Assembly: GCA_001464065.1 (NCBI GenBank)
Contig: LNDN01000007.1
Span: 55,274-119,273, forward strand
Reading direction: 5' to 3'
DNA length: 64,000 nucleotides
Origin: Acidobacteria bacterium Ga0077522
Lineage (GTDB): Bacteria > Acidobacteriota > Vicinamibacteria > Vicinamibacterales > Vicinamibacteraceae
Shown here: one piece after another, positions 50,422-61,500 of the stretch
Layout of the letters: every line of letters begins with the position of its first letter
Position numbering within the stretch: position 1 is the first letter of the stretch
Made by a program: the position numbers and the translations under genes
The notes under the pieces: generated by a model
What the model was told of the DNA's origin: nothing
Database searches by the model: none
The model's input: the letters and a program-made list of their open reading frames with translations, nothing else

Positions 50422-51308
50422 CCACCTGGCCGCCGCCCGCCATCGTGCTCACCGCGGGCCTCGGCACGCGCCTCCGTCCGCTGACCGCGTACCGCGCCAA
50501 GCCGGCGATGCCGGTGGGCGACGAGGCCCTGGCGTGCCGCATCCTGCGGCGCCTCGCCGAGGCCGGCATCCGGGAGGCGGTCCTGAACCTGCACCATCTC
50601 CCCCACACCGTCACGCGCGAGGTCGGCGACGGGTCGCAGTGCGGCCTGCGCGTCCGCTATTCGTGGGAGCAGCCCCGCGTGCTGGGCTCGGCCGGAGGGC
50701 CGCGTCATGCGCTGCCGCTGGTCGCGGGCGACACGGTGCTCGTGGTCAACGGCGACACGCTGTGCGACATCCCGCTGCGCACGTTGTGGGAGGCCCACAC
50801 CAGGAGCGGCGCCCTGGTGACGCTCGGGCTGATGCCGCACCCTGCGCCAGGTCGCTACGGCGGTGTGGTCCTGGACGCCGAGGGGGCGGTCACGGCGTTC
50901 GTCCCGCGCACCAGTACGGTCCCCAGCGTGCACTATCCCGGCATCCAGTTGGTGCGGCGCGCGGTGCTGGAGGGCCTGCCCGACGACACGCCGGCCGAGA
51001 GCGTCGCGCAGCTCTATCCGCAGCTGATGGCGGCCACCCCTGGAGCCGTGCGTGGCGTGGTCTTCGACGCGCGATTCGACGATGTCGGGACCGTGGAGGA
51101 CTATCGGCGCACCTGCCGGGCGTTCGGCACCGATGCTCGCGGCAACGTCATCGATGCCGCCGCCACCGTGGCCGGGACCGCCTCGCTGCGTGACTGCATC
51201 GTGTGGCCCGGCGCGCACGTGCCGGCCGGGTGCGTGCTCGACGATGTCGTCGTCACGGGACACGTGCCGCTGGCGGCCGGCCAGCACCTCAGCCAGACCA
51301 CTGCGTAA
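50418..51308 (+). CDS. Sugar-1-phosphate nucleotidyltransferase (MurU-like)
   Basis: A 296-residue nucleotidyltransferase with the NTP-binding signature LTAGLGTRLRPLT (residues 11-23), KPAMPVGD, and VNGDTLCD with the metal Asp. After the catalytic domain there is a short left-handed-helix-like tail (GNVIDAAATVAGTASLRDC). In combination with the kinase that follows it fits the AmgK-MurU cell-wall recycling pair, in which MurU makes UDP-MurNAc; GDP-mannose or dTDP-glucose pyrophosphorylase activity cannot be excluded. Coupled to the CYTH gene by ATGA. Confidence 0.8.
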   Translation: MTTWPPPAIVLTAGLGTRLRPLTAYRAKPAMPVGDEALACRILRRLAEAGIREAVLNLHHLPHTVTREVGDGSQCGLRVRYSWEQPRVLGSAGGPRHALPLVAGDTVLVVNGDTLCDIPLRTLWEAHTRSGALVTLGLMPHPAPGRYGGVVLDAEGAVTAFVPRTSTVPSVHYPGIQLVRRAVLEGLPDDTPAESVAQLYPQLMAATPGAVRGVVFDARFDDVGTVEDYRRTCRAFGTDARGNVIDAAATVAGTASLRDCIVWPGAHVPAGCVLDDVVVTGHVPLAAGQHLSQTTA

Positions 51309-51349
51309 GCGGCCGTCTTCATTCCCCTGTTACCATGCTCGGCGCGTCG

Positions 51350-52420
51350 ATGGCACACACCGGCGACGCGCAGGCCGCGCACGACCGTGCCGCGCCGACC
51401 CATGACAGGACAGAGCTGGTGGCCGATTCGTTTCAGGACCGTGTAGAGCAGTATCTCGGAAGAAGCGGGCAGCGCGCCCGCGGCGTACGCGTGGTGCCGC
51501 TGACGGGCGACGCCTCGGATCGGCGCTACTACCGGCTGATCGCGCCCGAAGGCACGACCACCGTGCTGGCCGCCTACCCGTCGGCATTCGACGAGACGCT
51601 GCCGTTCCTCAACGTCACGCGGCTGCTGGATCAGATGCCCGTGCCGGTCCCGGACATCCTCGACGAAGCGCCCGACCTCGGGCTGCTGCTGCTCGAGGAT
51701 CTGGGGGACGTGACGCTGCAGGCGCACCTCGGCCTCGCCAGTTCGGAGGAGCACGGCAAGCTCTATCGCGAGGCGGTGCGGCTCATCGCCGCGCTGCAGC
51801 ACCGTGGGGCGGAACTGGCGTCAGACGCCTACCTGCCGTATGGCATCGCGTTCGACGAGGCGAAGCTCGGCTGGGAGATGGAGTTCTTCCTCAAGCACTA
51901 TCTTCTCGGCTATCGCGGTGTCGAACTGGACGAAGGCACGCTGACGGCCATCCGCGTCGAGTTGCGCCTGCTCGTGGAGCGCCTGGCCGCCGAGCCGCGC
52001 GTGCTCTGCCATCGCGACTATCACAGCCGCAATCTGATGCTGCACCAGCAGCGGCTGCACCTGATCGACTATCAGGACGCCCGCCTCGGGCCCGACACCT
52101 ACGACCTGGCGTCGTTGCTGCGCGACTCGTATGTCGACCTGTCGGATTCGACCGTCAACTGGCTCCTGGCCTATTTCCTCGCCCTGACGGACCGCCCGGA
52201 AAGCGAAGCCGAGTTCCGCGAGCGGTTCGACGTGATGTCCCTGCAGCGCAACCTGAAGGCGCTCGGGACGTTCGGCTACCAGACCACTGCCAAGCAGAAT
52301 CCCGTGTACATCCAGTACATGCCCCGTACGCTGCGGTACGTCCGGACCAATCTCGCGCGGTACCGGTCCTTCGGCCGGTTGCACGACCTGCTCGCGGCGC
52401 ACGTCGACGAGATGCGCTAG
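51350..52420 (+). CDS. Aminoglycoside phosphotransferase-like sugar kinase (AmgK-like)
   Basis: A 356-residue kinase of the APH family. [11 protein letters not shown] is the P-loop-like block (GDAS-RRY of AmgK), LLLLEDLGD follows, [11 protein letters not shown] is the catalytic loop (HxDxxxxN) and [22 protein letters not shown] gives the metal Asp and the AmgK-type DxQDxxxGPxxYDxxxL pattern. AmgK phosphorylates the anomeric position of MurNAc/GlcNAc. Start uncertain: 51335, 51350 or GTG 51419 are in frame. TACCAT at 51331 would give a very short leader for 51350. Confidence 0.82.
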   Translation: MAHTGDAQAAHDRAAPTHDRTELVADSFQDRVEQYLGRSGQRARGVRVVPLTGDASDRRYYRLIAPEGTTTVLAAYPSAFDETLPFLNVTRLLDQMPVPVPDILDEAPDLGLLLLEDLGDVTLQAHLGLASSEEHGKLYREAVRLIAALQHRGAELASDAYLPYGIAFDEAKLGWEMEFFLKHYLLGYRGVELDEGTLTAIRVELRLLVERLAAEPRVLCHRDYHSRNLMLHQQRLHLIDYQDARLGPDTYDLASLLRDSYVDLSDSTVNWLLAYFLALTDRPESEAEFRERFDVMSLQRNLKALGTFGYQTTAKQNPVYIQYMPRTLRYVRTNLARYRSFGRLHDLLAAHVDEMR

Positions 52421-52434
52421 CGCAGGCTTTTTCG

Positions 52435-52440
52435 TACACT
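52435..52440 (+). promoter_or_regulatory. -10 box of the leaderless isomerase-like gene
   Basis: TACACT, six-base spacer, GTG at 52447. Confidence 0.6.
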
Positions 52441-52446
52441 CTGCGC

Positions 52447-53310
52447 GTGGACTTCGGACTCTCGACGCACCTGTTCCACGCCGAGGCGCTGGGTCCCGGC
52501 CACCTGGCGGCCATGGCGGCCGAGGGGTTCACCGCCGTCGAGGTGTTCGCCACCCGGTCGCACTTCGACTATCACGAGATCCAGGCCGGGCGAGACCTCG
52601 CCGGGTGGTGCGCGGCCAGCGGCGTACGGCTGCACAGCATGCACGCGCCGATCACCGAGTTCCTCCACGGCACGACCTGGGGCCCGCCGTTCTCGACCGC
52701 GTCGTCACAGGCCGCCCAGCGGGCCAGGACCGTGGACGAGTGCCTGAAGACGCTCGACCTGGCGACGGTCGTCCCGTACGCCTATCTCGTGCTGCACCTC
52801 GGCGTCCCGGACGAGTACGCGCCGCCCTCGGGCGACAACCAGCGCGACGCCGTGCTGCGGACGCTCGACGTGCTGATGCCGGCGGCCGAGCGGGTCGGCG
52901 TGCGCGTCGCGGTCGAGGTGATCCCCAATGCGCTCTCGACCGCGCGCCAGCTCGTGCGCCTCATCGAGGAGGAGGACCTGAGCGGGCTGGGCATCTGCCT
53001 CGACGTCGGCCACGCGCGGCTGCAGGGCGATGTGGTGGACGCGCTGGAGACGGTGGCCGGCTACCTCGTGACCACGCACCTGCACGACAACGGCGGCCGC
53101 AAGGACGACCACCTGTTGCCCTTCGACGGGGTGATCGACTGGCCGGAGCTGCTCATCGCGTTCCAGAAGGTCGGGTACGACAGCACCCTGATGTTCGAGC
53201 TCGCCGCGGCTGCCGACGGTCCGCTCACCACGCTGCGGCGGGCCGGGGCAGTGCGCCGCCGGCTGGAATCGCTGCTCGGCGACACGACGTTCCCCTTCGG
53301 CGACGACTGA
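52447..53310 (+). CDS. Sugar phosphate isomerase/epimerase-like TIM barrel protein
   Basis: A 287-residue AP-endonuclease-2/xylose-isomerase-like TIM barrel. Metal-ligand candidates occur at strand ends: His in LHSMHAP, Glu in VAVEVIPNA, Asp-His in [10 protein letters not shown], His-x-His in TTHLHDNGG and a late Glu in LMFELAAA. Homologues include sugar epimerases, inosose dehydratases and endonuclease IV; this one's reaction is not predictable. GTG start with predicted leaderless transcript. Confidence 0.82.
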   Translation: MDFGLSTHLFHAEALGPGHLAAMAAEGFTAVEVFATRSHFDYHEIQAGRDLAGWCAASGVRLHSMHAPITEFLHGTTWGPPFSTASSQAAQRARTVDECLKTLDLATVVPYAYLVLHLGVPDEYAPPSGDNQRDAVLRTLDVLMPAAERVGVRVAVEVIPNALSTARQLVRLIEEEDLSGLGICLDVGHARLQGDVVDALETVAGYLVTTHLHDNGGRKDDHLLPFDGVIDWPELLIAFQKVGYDSTLMFELAAAADGPLTTLRRAGAVRRRLESLLGDTTFPFGDD

Positions 53311-53381
53311 CCGCCCGCGTCGTTGGGGAGGGCCGCGTCAGTTGGCCTCCCGGGCCTTCTCCGTCATACTTTGGAGTTCTG

Positions 53382-54680
<1,299 letters not shown>

Positions 54681-54693
54681 CGGGCGGGTTGGT

Positions 54694-54719
54694 CCGTCGA
54701 CCTGGAGGTCGACGGCTAC
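54694..54719 (-). repeat. REP-like hairpin E
   Basis: On the minus strand: GTAG (54719-54716), stem CCGTCGACCT / AGGTCGACGG (54715-54694), loop of two. Stem identical to hairpin D. Pairs with hairpin F in opposite orientation. Confidence 0.75.
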
Positions 54720-54806
54720 AGCCGTCCGCGGAGCGGTCGAGCCCCAGGACGGGTCGCGGCTGCAGCGGCGACGTTTGGCAATGAATCGAGTCCTCCGGAC
54801 ACGACT

Positions 54807-54832
54807 GTAGGCGTCGAGCTTCAGCTCGACGC
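54807..54832 (+). repeat. REP-like hairpin F
   Basis: GTAG (54807-54810), stem GCGTCGAGCT / AGCTCGACGC, loop TC. Together with hairpin E it makes an inverted pair with both GTAG ends facing inward, 87 bases apart. Confidence 0.75.
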
Positions 54833-54854
54833 GCGACGTCGCCATTGGGCATTC

Positions 54855-54868
54855 AGGCACTAGGCACT
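54855..54868. repeat. Two AGGCACT heptamers directly before rimO
   Basis: AGGCACT twice, then one base, then the ATG of rimO. No ribosome-binding site fits between array and start. Confidence 0.7.
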
Positions 54869-54869
54869 A

Positions 54870-56312
54870 ATGAAGATTGGTCTGATTTCACTCGGCTGCC
54901 CCAAGAACCTCGTCGACTCCGAGGTGATGCTGGGACTCGCCGAGCGCGCCGGGCACGAGATCACGGGAGACGCGGCAGACGCCGACGTGCTCGTGGTCAA
55001 CACGTGTGCCTTCATCGACTCGGCCAAGCAGGAGTCCATCAACACCATCCTCGAGATGGCCCAGCACAAGACGGGCGGCCGGGCCCGGCGGCTCGTCGTC
55101 ACGGGCTGCCTGGCGGAACGCTACCGTGAGGAACTGCGCGAGCAGATCCCCGAGATCGACGCCGTGCTCGGCACCGGCGAGGTGGACGCCATCGTCGGCG
55201 CCATCGACGGGGCGCCGTCGGCGCCGGCCACCGTGGGCCTGTTCCGACGCAACGCGGATGGCGAGGCCGAGAAACTGTCGGCGAGACATCGCGACGCCGA
55301 TGCGCCGCTCCCGACCTACCTCTACGACGCGGCGACGCCGCGCCGCCTGACCACGCCGGGGCACTACGCCTACGTGAAGATCGCCGAGGGCTGCGACTAC
55401 AACTGCGCCTTCTGCATCATCCCGAAGCTGCGCGGCGCCTATCGGAGCCGGGAGGAAGGCTCAGTCGTGGCCGAAGCCCGCGCCCTGGCGGCCCGCGGCG
55501 TCAAGGAACTGCTCCTGGTGTCGCAGGACACCACGTTCTACGGCATCGATCGCGATCGGCAGGACCGTGGCGCGCTCGGTCGCCTGCTGCGGGCGCTCAA
55601 TGCCATCGAGGGGCTGGAGTGGATCCGGCTGCTCTACCTCTACCCCACCACGATCACGGCCGACACGATCGAGGCGATGGCGGCGTGCGAGAAGGTCGTC
55701 CGCTACGTGGACCTGCCGTTGCAGCACGCCTCGGCGGCGATGCTGAAGCGGATGCGGCGGCCGGGTACGCGCAAGAGCTACGAGGCCCTGCTCGCCCACC
55801 TCCGGCACGCACTGCCTGGCGTGACCCTGCGGACCACCTTCGTCGTCGGGTTCCCGGGGGAGACCGAGGCGGACGTCGACGAGCTGGTCGATTTCGTCAA
55901 GACCATCGAGTTCGACCACGTGGGCGTCTTCACGTACTCCCACGAAGAGGGCACGGCGGCCGCGGCGATGGTCGACGACGTGCCGGCGGCGGTCAAGCGG
56001 AAGCGGCAACGGCGCGTGATGCAGGTGCAGCAGCGCATCGTCGCGCGTCGCCAGAAGGCCCGCATCGGCCAGCGGGTCCGCGCCGTGGTGGACGGCCCGT
56101 CGAGCGAGCACGAGCTGGTGCTGCAGGGCCGGCTGTCCGGCCAGGCGCCCGAGGTGGATCCGGTCGTGTTCTTCACCGACTGCGACCCGAGCGAGTACCC
56201 CCCGGGGACGTTCGTGGACGCCGAGGTGGTCGACGCGGCGGGGTACGACCTCATCGTGAGACCGGTAGAAGCCCTGACCTCGTCATGCCGCATGCCGCAT
56301 GCCGAATGCTGA
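54870..56312 (+). CDS. rimO: Ribosomal protein S12 methylthiotransferase
   Basis: A 480-residue radical-SAM enzyme that methylthiolates Asp88 of ribosomal protein S12. The N-terminal UPF0004 domain has three cysteines (LGCPKN, NTCAFID, TGCLAER) for the second cluster; CDYNCAFC is the radical-SAM CxxxCxxC; a TRAM domain lies at about 395-460. ISLGCPKNLVDSE is specific for RimO rather than MiaB. The final ten codons (SSCRMPHAEC) and the stop codon are encoded by a CATGCCG heptamer array and do not belong to the fold. Confidence 0.95.
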   Translation: MKIGLISLGCPKNLVDSEVMLGLAERAGHEITGDAADADVLVVNTCAFIDSAKQESINTILEMAQHKTGGRARRLVVTGCLAERYREELREQIPEIDAVLGTGEVDAIVGAIDGAPSAPATVGLFRRNADGEAEKLSARHRDADAPLPTYLYDAATPRRLTTPGHYAYVKIAEGCDYNCAFCIIPKLRGAYRSREEGSVVAEARALAARGVKELLLVSQDTTFYGIDRDRQDRGALGRLLRALNAIEGLEWIRLLYLYPTTITADTIEAMAACEKVVRYVDLPLQHASAAMLKRMRRPGTRKSYEALLAHLRHALPGVTLRTTFVVGFPGETEADVDELVDFVKTIEFDHVGVFTYSHEEGTAAAAMVDDVPAAVKRKRQRRVMQVQQRIVARRQKARIGQRVRAVVDGPSSEHELVLQGRLSGQAPEVDPVVFFTDCDPSEYPPGTFVDAEVVDAAGYDLIVRPVEALTSSCRMPHAEC

Positions 56313-56360
56313 AGGGACGAGGTAGAAGGTACAAGGGAGAAGGTCGAAGGGAGAAGGCGG
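56284..56360. repeat. Degenerate heptamer array across the rimO stop codon
   Basis: CATGCCG, CATGCCG, CATGCCG, AATGCTG, AAGGGAC, GAGGTAG, AAGGTAC, AAGGGAG, AAGGTCG, AAGGGAG, AAGGCGG: eleven successive seven-base units without a frame slip. Unit type changes from CATGCCG to AAGGGAN within the same array. Confidence 0.85.
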
Positions 56361-56473
56361 GTAGGACGCGGGATGTTCGGCATTGCGGCATCGCCGCATC
56401 GCGGCAGTGCGCCGGCCGCGGAGAGGCCCGGCGGGCTCATCCAGGGGCCTACCGCGCGGCCCTCCATCCGTGC

Positions 56474-56479
56474 TACAGT
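56474..56479 (+). promoter_or_regulatory. -10 box of the rimP-nusA-infB operon
   Basis: TACAGT, expected start near 56486, giving a leader of about 76 bases before GTG 56562. Confidence 0.5.
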
Positions 56480-56510
56480 CCTCGATTGGAGTTCAGGCTA
56501 CCCTTCCGGA

Positions 56511-56533
56511 GTGGGCCGCTTTGCCCACTTTTT
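56511..56533 (+). terminator. Terminator-like hairpin in the rimP leader
   Basis: Stem GTGGGC/GCCCAC with loop CGCTTT, followed by TTTTT, inside the presumed leader of rimP-nusA. Likely an attenuator rather than the end of rimO, which stops 200 bases earlier. Confidence 0.6.
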
Positions 56534-56561
56534 GTGTTTCAGGGGTCGCTGTCTCGTCGAC

Positions 56562-57071
56562 GTGACAACCGATACGCGCCTGGAGCGCGTCCGGACGGCG
56601 GCCCAGAGGGTTGCCGGATCCTGCGGGCTCGACATCTTCGACATCCAGCTGCGGCGGGAGTCGAGTGGCTGGGTGCTGCGTGTCGTCATCGATCGACGGC
56701 TGCAGCGCGATGCCGACGGTGCCGTGGCCGTGGAGACACCGGAGCAGTCCATCGGGATTGAGGACTGTCAGCGGGTGAGCACGGACCTGAGCACGATTCT
56801 CGACGTCGAGGACGTGCTCGACCACGCCTATACCCTCGAGGTGTCGTCACCGGGCCTCGACCGGCCGCTGCGCCACGCCGATGACTATCGGCGGTTCAGT
56901 GGTCGGCTCGTGAAGCTGGTGGTGCCGACAGGTGTCGAGGGTCAGACGCATTTCGAAGGCCGGATTGCCGGCGTGGAGGATGAGGCCGTCATCCTGCAAG
57001 TGGGTCGTCGCAAGGAGCGACGCATCCCCTTCGCGGAGATCAGTCGGGCCCGCCTCGAGGTGGAGTTCTAG
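56562..57071 (+). CDS. rimP: Ribosome maturation factor RimP
   Basis: A 169-residue 30S-subunit assembly factor. The pattern LDIFDIQLRRESSGWVLRVVID and the Sm-like block LEVSSPGLDRPLRHADDYRRF identify RimP, and its place directly before nusA is conserved in most bacteria. GTG 56562 gives the family length; an upstream start would run through the leader hairpin. Stop and nusA ATG are seven bases apart. Confidence 0.93.
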   Translation: MTTDTRLERVRTAAQRVAGSCGLDIFDIQLRRESSGWVLRVVIDRRLQRDADGAVAVETPEQSIGIEDCQRVSTDLSTILDVEDVLDHAYTLEVSSPGLDRPLRHADDYRRFSGRLVKLVVPTGVEGQTHFEGRIAGVEDEAVILQVGRRKERRIPFAEISRARLEVEF

Positions 57072-57077
57072 ACGCAA

Positions 57078-58409
57078 ATGAGTACCAACCCGCTCGTGCA
57101 ATCGATTGAGACGCTCGCCAAGGAGCGCGGCATCGATCCGGCCATCGTGATCACGGCCATCGAAGAAGCCGTCCTCACGGCCTCGCGCAAGTCCTACGGC
57201 AAGGACGGCGAGAACCTGAAGGCGCGCCTGAACTACGAGACGGGAGAGGTCGAGCTCCTCGCGGTCAAGAAGGTGGTCGAGGCGGTCGAGAACCCGGCGA
57301 CGGAGATTTCGCTCGGCGACGCCCAGGACATCTACCGCGTGTACGGCGAGGAGTATGCGGCCGGCATCGAACTCGAAGATGAAATCGAGTTCCCGAAGAG
57401 CAAGGAAAAGCTCGGGCGCATCGCCGCGCAGACGGCCAAGCAGGTCATCTTCCAGAAGGTCCGCGAGGCCGAGCGGCGCAACGTCTTCGACGAGTTCTCG
57501 TCGCGCGTCGGCGAAGTGGTCACCGGCATGGTGAAGCGTTTCGAGCAGGGCGACATCATTGTCGAGCTCGGGCGCATCGAAGCGAGCCTGCCGCGCAAGG
57601 AGCAGTCCCGCGCCGAGAACTACGCCATCGGCGACCGCGTGCGGACGGTGATCAAGAACGTCAACGAGAACCTCAAGGGACCGCAGGTCATCCTGTCGCG
57701 CACCGACCCGGCGTTGCTGGTGAAGATGTTCGAGCAGGAAGTCCCCGAGATCTACGACGGCACGGTGATGATTCGCGGGGCCGTGCGCGAGGCGGGCGAC
57801 CGCGCCAAGGTGGCGGTCTACAGCCGCGAGCGCGACGTCGACCCGGTCGGCGCGTGCGTCGGCATGAAGGGCACGCGCGTGCAGGCGATCATCCGCGAGT
57901 TGCGCGGCGAGAAGATCGACATCGTCGAGTACTCGGACGATCCGGTCGAGTTCGTGATGAACGCCATCAGCCCGGCCCGCGTGCAGCGCGTGACGATCGT
58001 CGACGACCAGGACCGCGTGATGGAAGTGGTGGTCGAGGACAAGCAGTTGTCGCTCGCGATCGGCAAGAAGGGCCAGAACGTGCGACTGGCCGCCAAGCTG
58101 ACCGGCTGGAAGATCGACATCAAGAGCGAAGAAGAGAAGCGCAAGGAAGTGGAGGCCCAGCTGGCGGGGTTCGACTGGAACGCCGTCGCCGAGGGTCAGG
58201 CCGAGATGCCCCTCACGGGCGCCGCGGCCATGGACGCCCTGTTCGATCCGAACATGGGCGCCGACACGGCCACCGAGCCGGTCGAGGCGGAGACCGCCGC
58301 GCCCGGCGAGGATGTGCCGGAGAGCGACGAGTCCGCTGGCGATGCGTCGCCGGTCGCACTCGAGACGAGTCCCGACGCCGACGGCGCCGAGACCCGCGAG
58401 CAGGAGTAG
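57078..58409 (+). CDS. nusA: Transcription termination/antitermination factor NusA
   Basis: A 443-residue RNA polymerase accessory factor. N-terminal domain at about residues 1-125, S1 domain from GEVVTGMVKRFEQGDIIVELG, KH1 with DPVGACVGMKGTRVQAIIREL, KH2 with LSLAIGKKGQNVRLAAKLTGW. The C-terminus is a 65-residue acidic tail rather than the AR repeats of enterobacteria. Second gene of rimP-nusA-infB; it may regulate its own operon through the leader hairpin (inference). Confidence 0.97.
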   Translation: MSTNPLVQSIETLAKERGIDPAIVITAIEEAVLTASRKSYGKDGENLKARLNYETGEVELLAVKKVVEAVENPATEISLGDAQDIYRVYGEEYAAGIELEDEIEFPKSKEKLGRIAAQTAKQVIFQKVREAERRNVFDEFSSRVGEVVTGMVKRFEQGDIIVELGRIEASLPRKEQSRAENYAIGDRVRTVIKNVNENLKGPQVILSRTDPALLVKMFEQEVPEIYDGTVMIRGAVREAGDRAKVAVYSRERDVDPVGACVGMKGTRVQAIIRELRGEKIDIVEYSDDPVEFVMNAISPARVQRVTIVDDQDRVMEVVVEDKQLSLAIGKKGQNVRLAAKLTGWKIDIKSEEEKRKEVEAQLAGFDWNAVAEGQAEMPLTGAAAMDALFDPNMGADTATEPVEAETAAPGEDVPESDESAGDASPVALETSPDADGAETREQE

Positions 58410-58503
58410 TACTCGCCCTTTGCCACTGCGGCATTGGGGGAGAGATTGGCCGACCAGGGCTGAGAAGCGCGGTCGGAGGCTGGCCTAGAACGAAGGGGAC
58501 ACG

Positions 58504-61500
58504 TTGTCGACTGTCCGGATCTACAAAGTCGCGGAACTGCTGAACGCACCCAGCCAGGAGGTCATGGATCTCCTGAAGGTGGAGGCGGGTATCGAGGTGC
58601 GTTCGGCCTCGAGCACCATCGAAGAGGTGGTGGCCAGGCAGTTCGTGGAGCGACACGCGCGCAAGCGCAATATCTCGCTCCCGCCTGCCGCGCAGATGTT
58701 CAACGAGGGTCCGCCCCAGCGCCCCGGCGCCGGGAAGAAGCAGCCGGGCAAGGGCCCGGCGCTGCCGGAACCGCCCAAGGCGGCGCCGTTGCCGCCGCCC
58801 CGGCTCGTCAAGGCCCTGAAGGTGCCCGGCGCGCCGTCGGCCTCGCCTGCGTCCTCCGAGGAGGCCCCGGCGTACGCCGCGGCCCCGGCGGTGGCCGAGC
58901 CCTCGACGCCGGCACCGCCGGCGCCGGCGGTCGCGCCGACCGCCACGGTGGAAGCGCCGCCGGCTCCCGACACCCGTGAGGTGAGCGCGCCGGCAGAGAC
59001 CGCGGCTCCCGCGCCGGCGACTGACGTCGCCGCGTCGGCCGCGGTGCCATCGCCTGCCGTCGCCGAGGTCCCGACGACGCCCGCGCCGGCTGCCGAGCGC
59101 GAGGTCGAGGCCCCGACGCCCGTGGAAGCGGCCGCGCCGGTCGCCCCGCCGTCGGCCGGCGACGCGCCCGCGCCAAGCCCGGCGCCCGACGCGGCCCCGG
59201 TGGCCGCCGAGGGTGACGATGCCGGCGATGTCGATGCCGCCGGCCGTCAGGTGCCGTCGTCGTTGCGCCTGCGCGTCGAAGATCCGAATCGCCCGGTCAG
59301 CGCGCCGCCCATGCGGCCCGCTCGCCCGGCGCCGCCCGTGGCCCCGCCGCCGGTGCGGCGCGCTCCCCTGCCGCCGACCGCTGGTCCGGCGGGTCCGCCA
59401 CGTCCGGCCACCGCCGGCCCGAGGCCGCTGCCCCCCGGCGCGGCCCTCCCAGGAGGCCCTCGACCGTTGCCGTCGCAGCCGATCCGTTCGCCGCTGCCGC
59501 AGGTCGCACGGCCCAGTTATCAGCCCACGTATGCCAACATCGGCCGCGCCCCTGGCGTGGTCGGCCCCGGCGGTCGTCCGCTCGGTGGGGTGCCAGGCGC
59601 TCCCGGGCTCGCGCAGCCCGGCCAGCGTCCAGGTGCGGCGCAGTTCCCGCGGCCGCCGCAGCCGGGCGGTTACCGCCCCGGTGGTGCGCCCGGTGGGCAT
59701 CGCCCGCGTCCCGGAGGCCGCAGCAGCGGCGGCCGGCGCACGCGGATCGAAGCGCCGGTCGTGCAGGGACCAGCGGCCCCGCCGCCGATCACCCGCATCA
59801 TCACGCTCGCAGAGGGCATGACCGTCAAGGACCTGGCCGACAAGCTCGAAGCCAAGGTCAAGGACGTCATGCGCGTCATCCTCGAGCAGGGCATGCGGAT
59901 GACGATCAACAGCACCCTCGATGCCGAGACGGCGACGTCGCTCGCGCGCCAGTTCGGCGCCGAAGTCGAGGTCCGGTCGTTCGAGGAAGAGATCGTCGAG
60001 TTCGAGGAGAGCGCCAACAACCCCGAGGACCGCGTCGCTCGTGCGCCGGTGGTCACGGTGATGGGCCACGTCGATCACGGCAAGACGACGCTGCTCGACA
60101 GCCTGCGGACGACCCGGATCGCCGAGCGCGAAGCGGGTGGCATCACGCAGCACATCGGCGCGTACGCGGTCGAACTCAACGGGCGCAAGATCGTGTTCCT
60201 CGACACGCCGGGCCACGCGGCGTTCACCACGATGCGTGCCCGCGGCGCGAAGGTCACCGACGTGGTGGTCCTCGTGGTCGCCGCCGACGACGGCGTCATG
60301 CCGCAGACGCGTGAGGCCATCGACCACGCACGCGCGGCCAAGGTGCCGATCATCGTGGCGATCAACAAGATCGACAAGCCGGATGCCAACCCCGAGCGCG
60401 TGATGCGTGAGCTGTCCGAGATCGGACTGCTCGCCGAGGCGTGGGGTGGCGACACGGTGATGGTGCCGGTGTCGGCCAAGGCCAAGCAGAACCTCGAGAC
60501 GCTCCTCGAGATGATCCTGCTGGTCACCGAGATCGGTGAGCACAAGGCCAACGCGGCCCGCAACGCCTCGGGCACCGTGCTCGAAGGCAAGCTCGATCGC
60601 GGCCGCGGTCCGGTGGCGACGGTCCTGGTGCAGGACGGTACGCTGCACGTCGGCGACACCATCCTCGTCGGCACCATCGTCGGCAAGGTCCGCGCGTTGC
60701 AGGACGACCGCGGCCGCAGCGTCCGCGAAGTCGGCCCCTCCACCCCGGTGGAAGTGCTCGGCCTCGGCGGCGTCCCGACACCGGGCGACACCTTCCAGGC
60801 CGTCGACGACGTGGCCAAGGCTCGCCAGATTGCGCTGTTCCGCGAAGAGCAGGCCAAGGCCAAGTCGCTCGGCGCGCGTGGCGGTCGCATGACCCTCGAG
60901 ACGCTCCAGAAGCACATCGCCGAAGGCGGCGTGAAGGAACTGGCGCTGATCATCAAGACCGACGTGCAGGGATCGGCCGAAGTGCTGGCCGACTCGCTGC
61001 AGAAGCTCGGCGACGAACGCATCAAGGTGCGCGTCATCAGCTTCGGCGTCGGTGCGATCAACGAATCGGACGTGCTGCTCGCGACCGCATCGGAAGCCAT
61101 CATCATCGGCTTCAACGTGCGTCCCGACCGCAACGCCGAGGCTGTGGCCGCGCGCGAGAAGGTGGACATCCGCCTCCACTCGGTCATCTATCACGTGACC
61201 GACGAGATCCGCGCTGCCATGGCCGGCATGCTCGAGCCGACGTTCAAGGAGAGCCGCCTCGGTCTGGCCGAGGTCCGCGAGGTGTTCCGCGTGCCGAAGG
61301 CCGGCACGGTGGCGGGCTGCTTCGTCACCGAGGGCGTCATTCGCCGCTCCGGTGACATCCAGGCCCGCCTGCTGCGCGACGGGGTGGTCATCCACACCGG
61401 CAAGCTCAGCTCGCTCCGCCGCTTCAAGGACGACGTGTCCGAGGTCAAGAACGGCCTCGAGTGCGGCATGACCTTCGAGCGCTACAACGACGTCAAGGCC

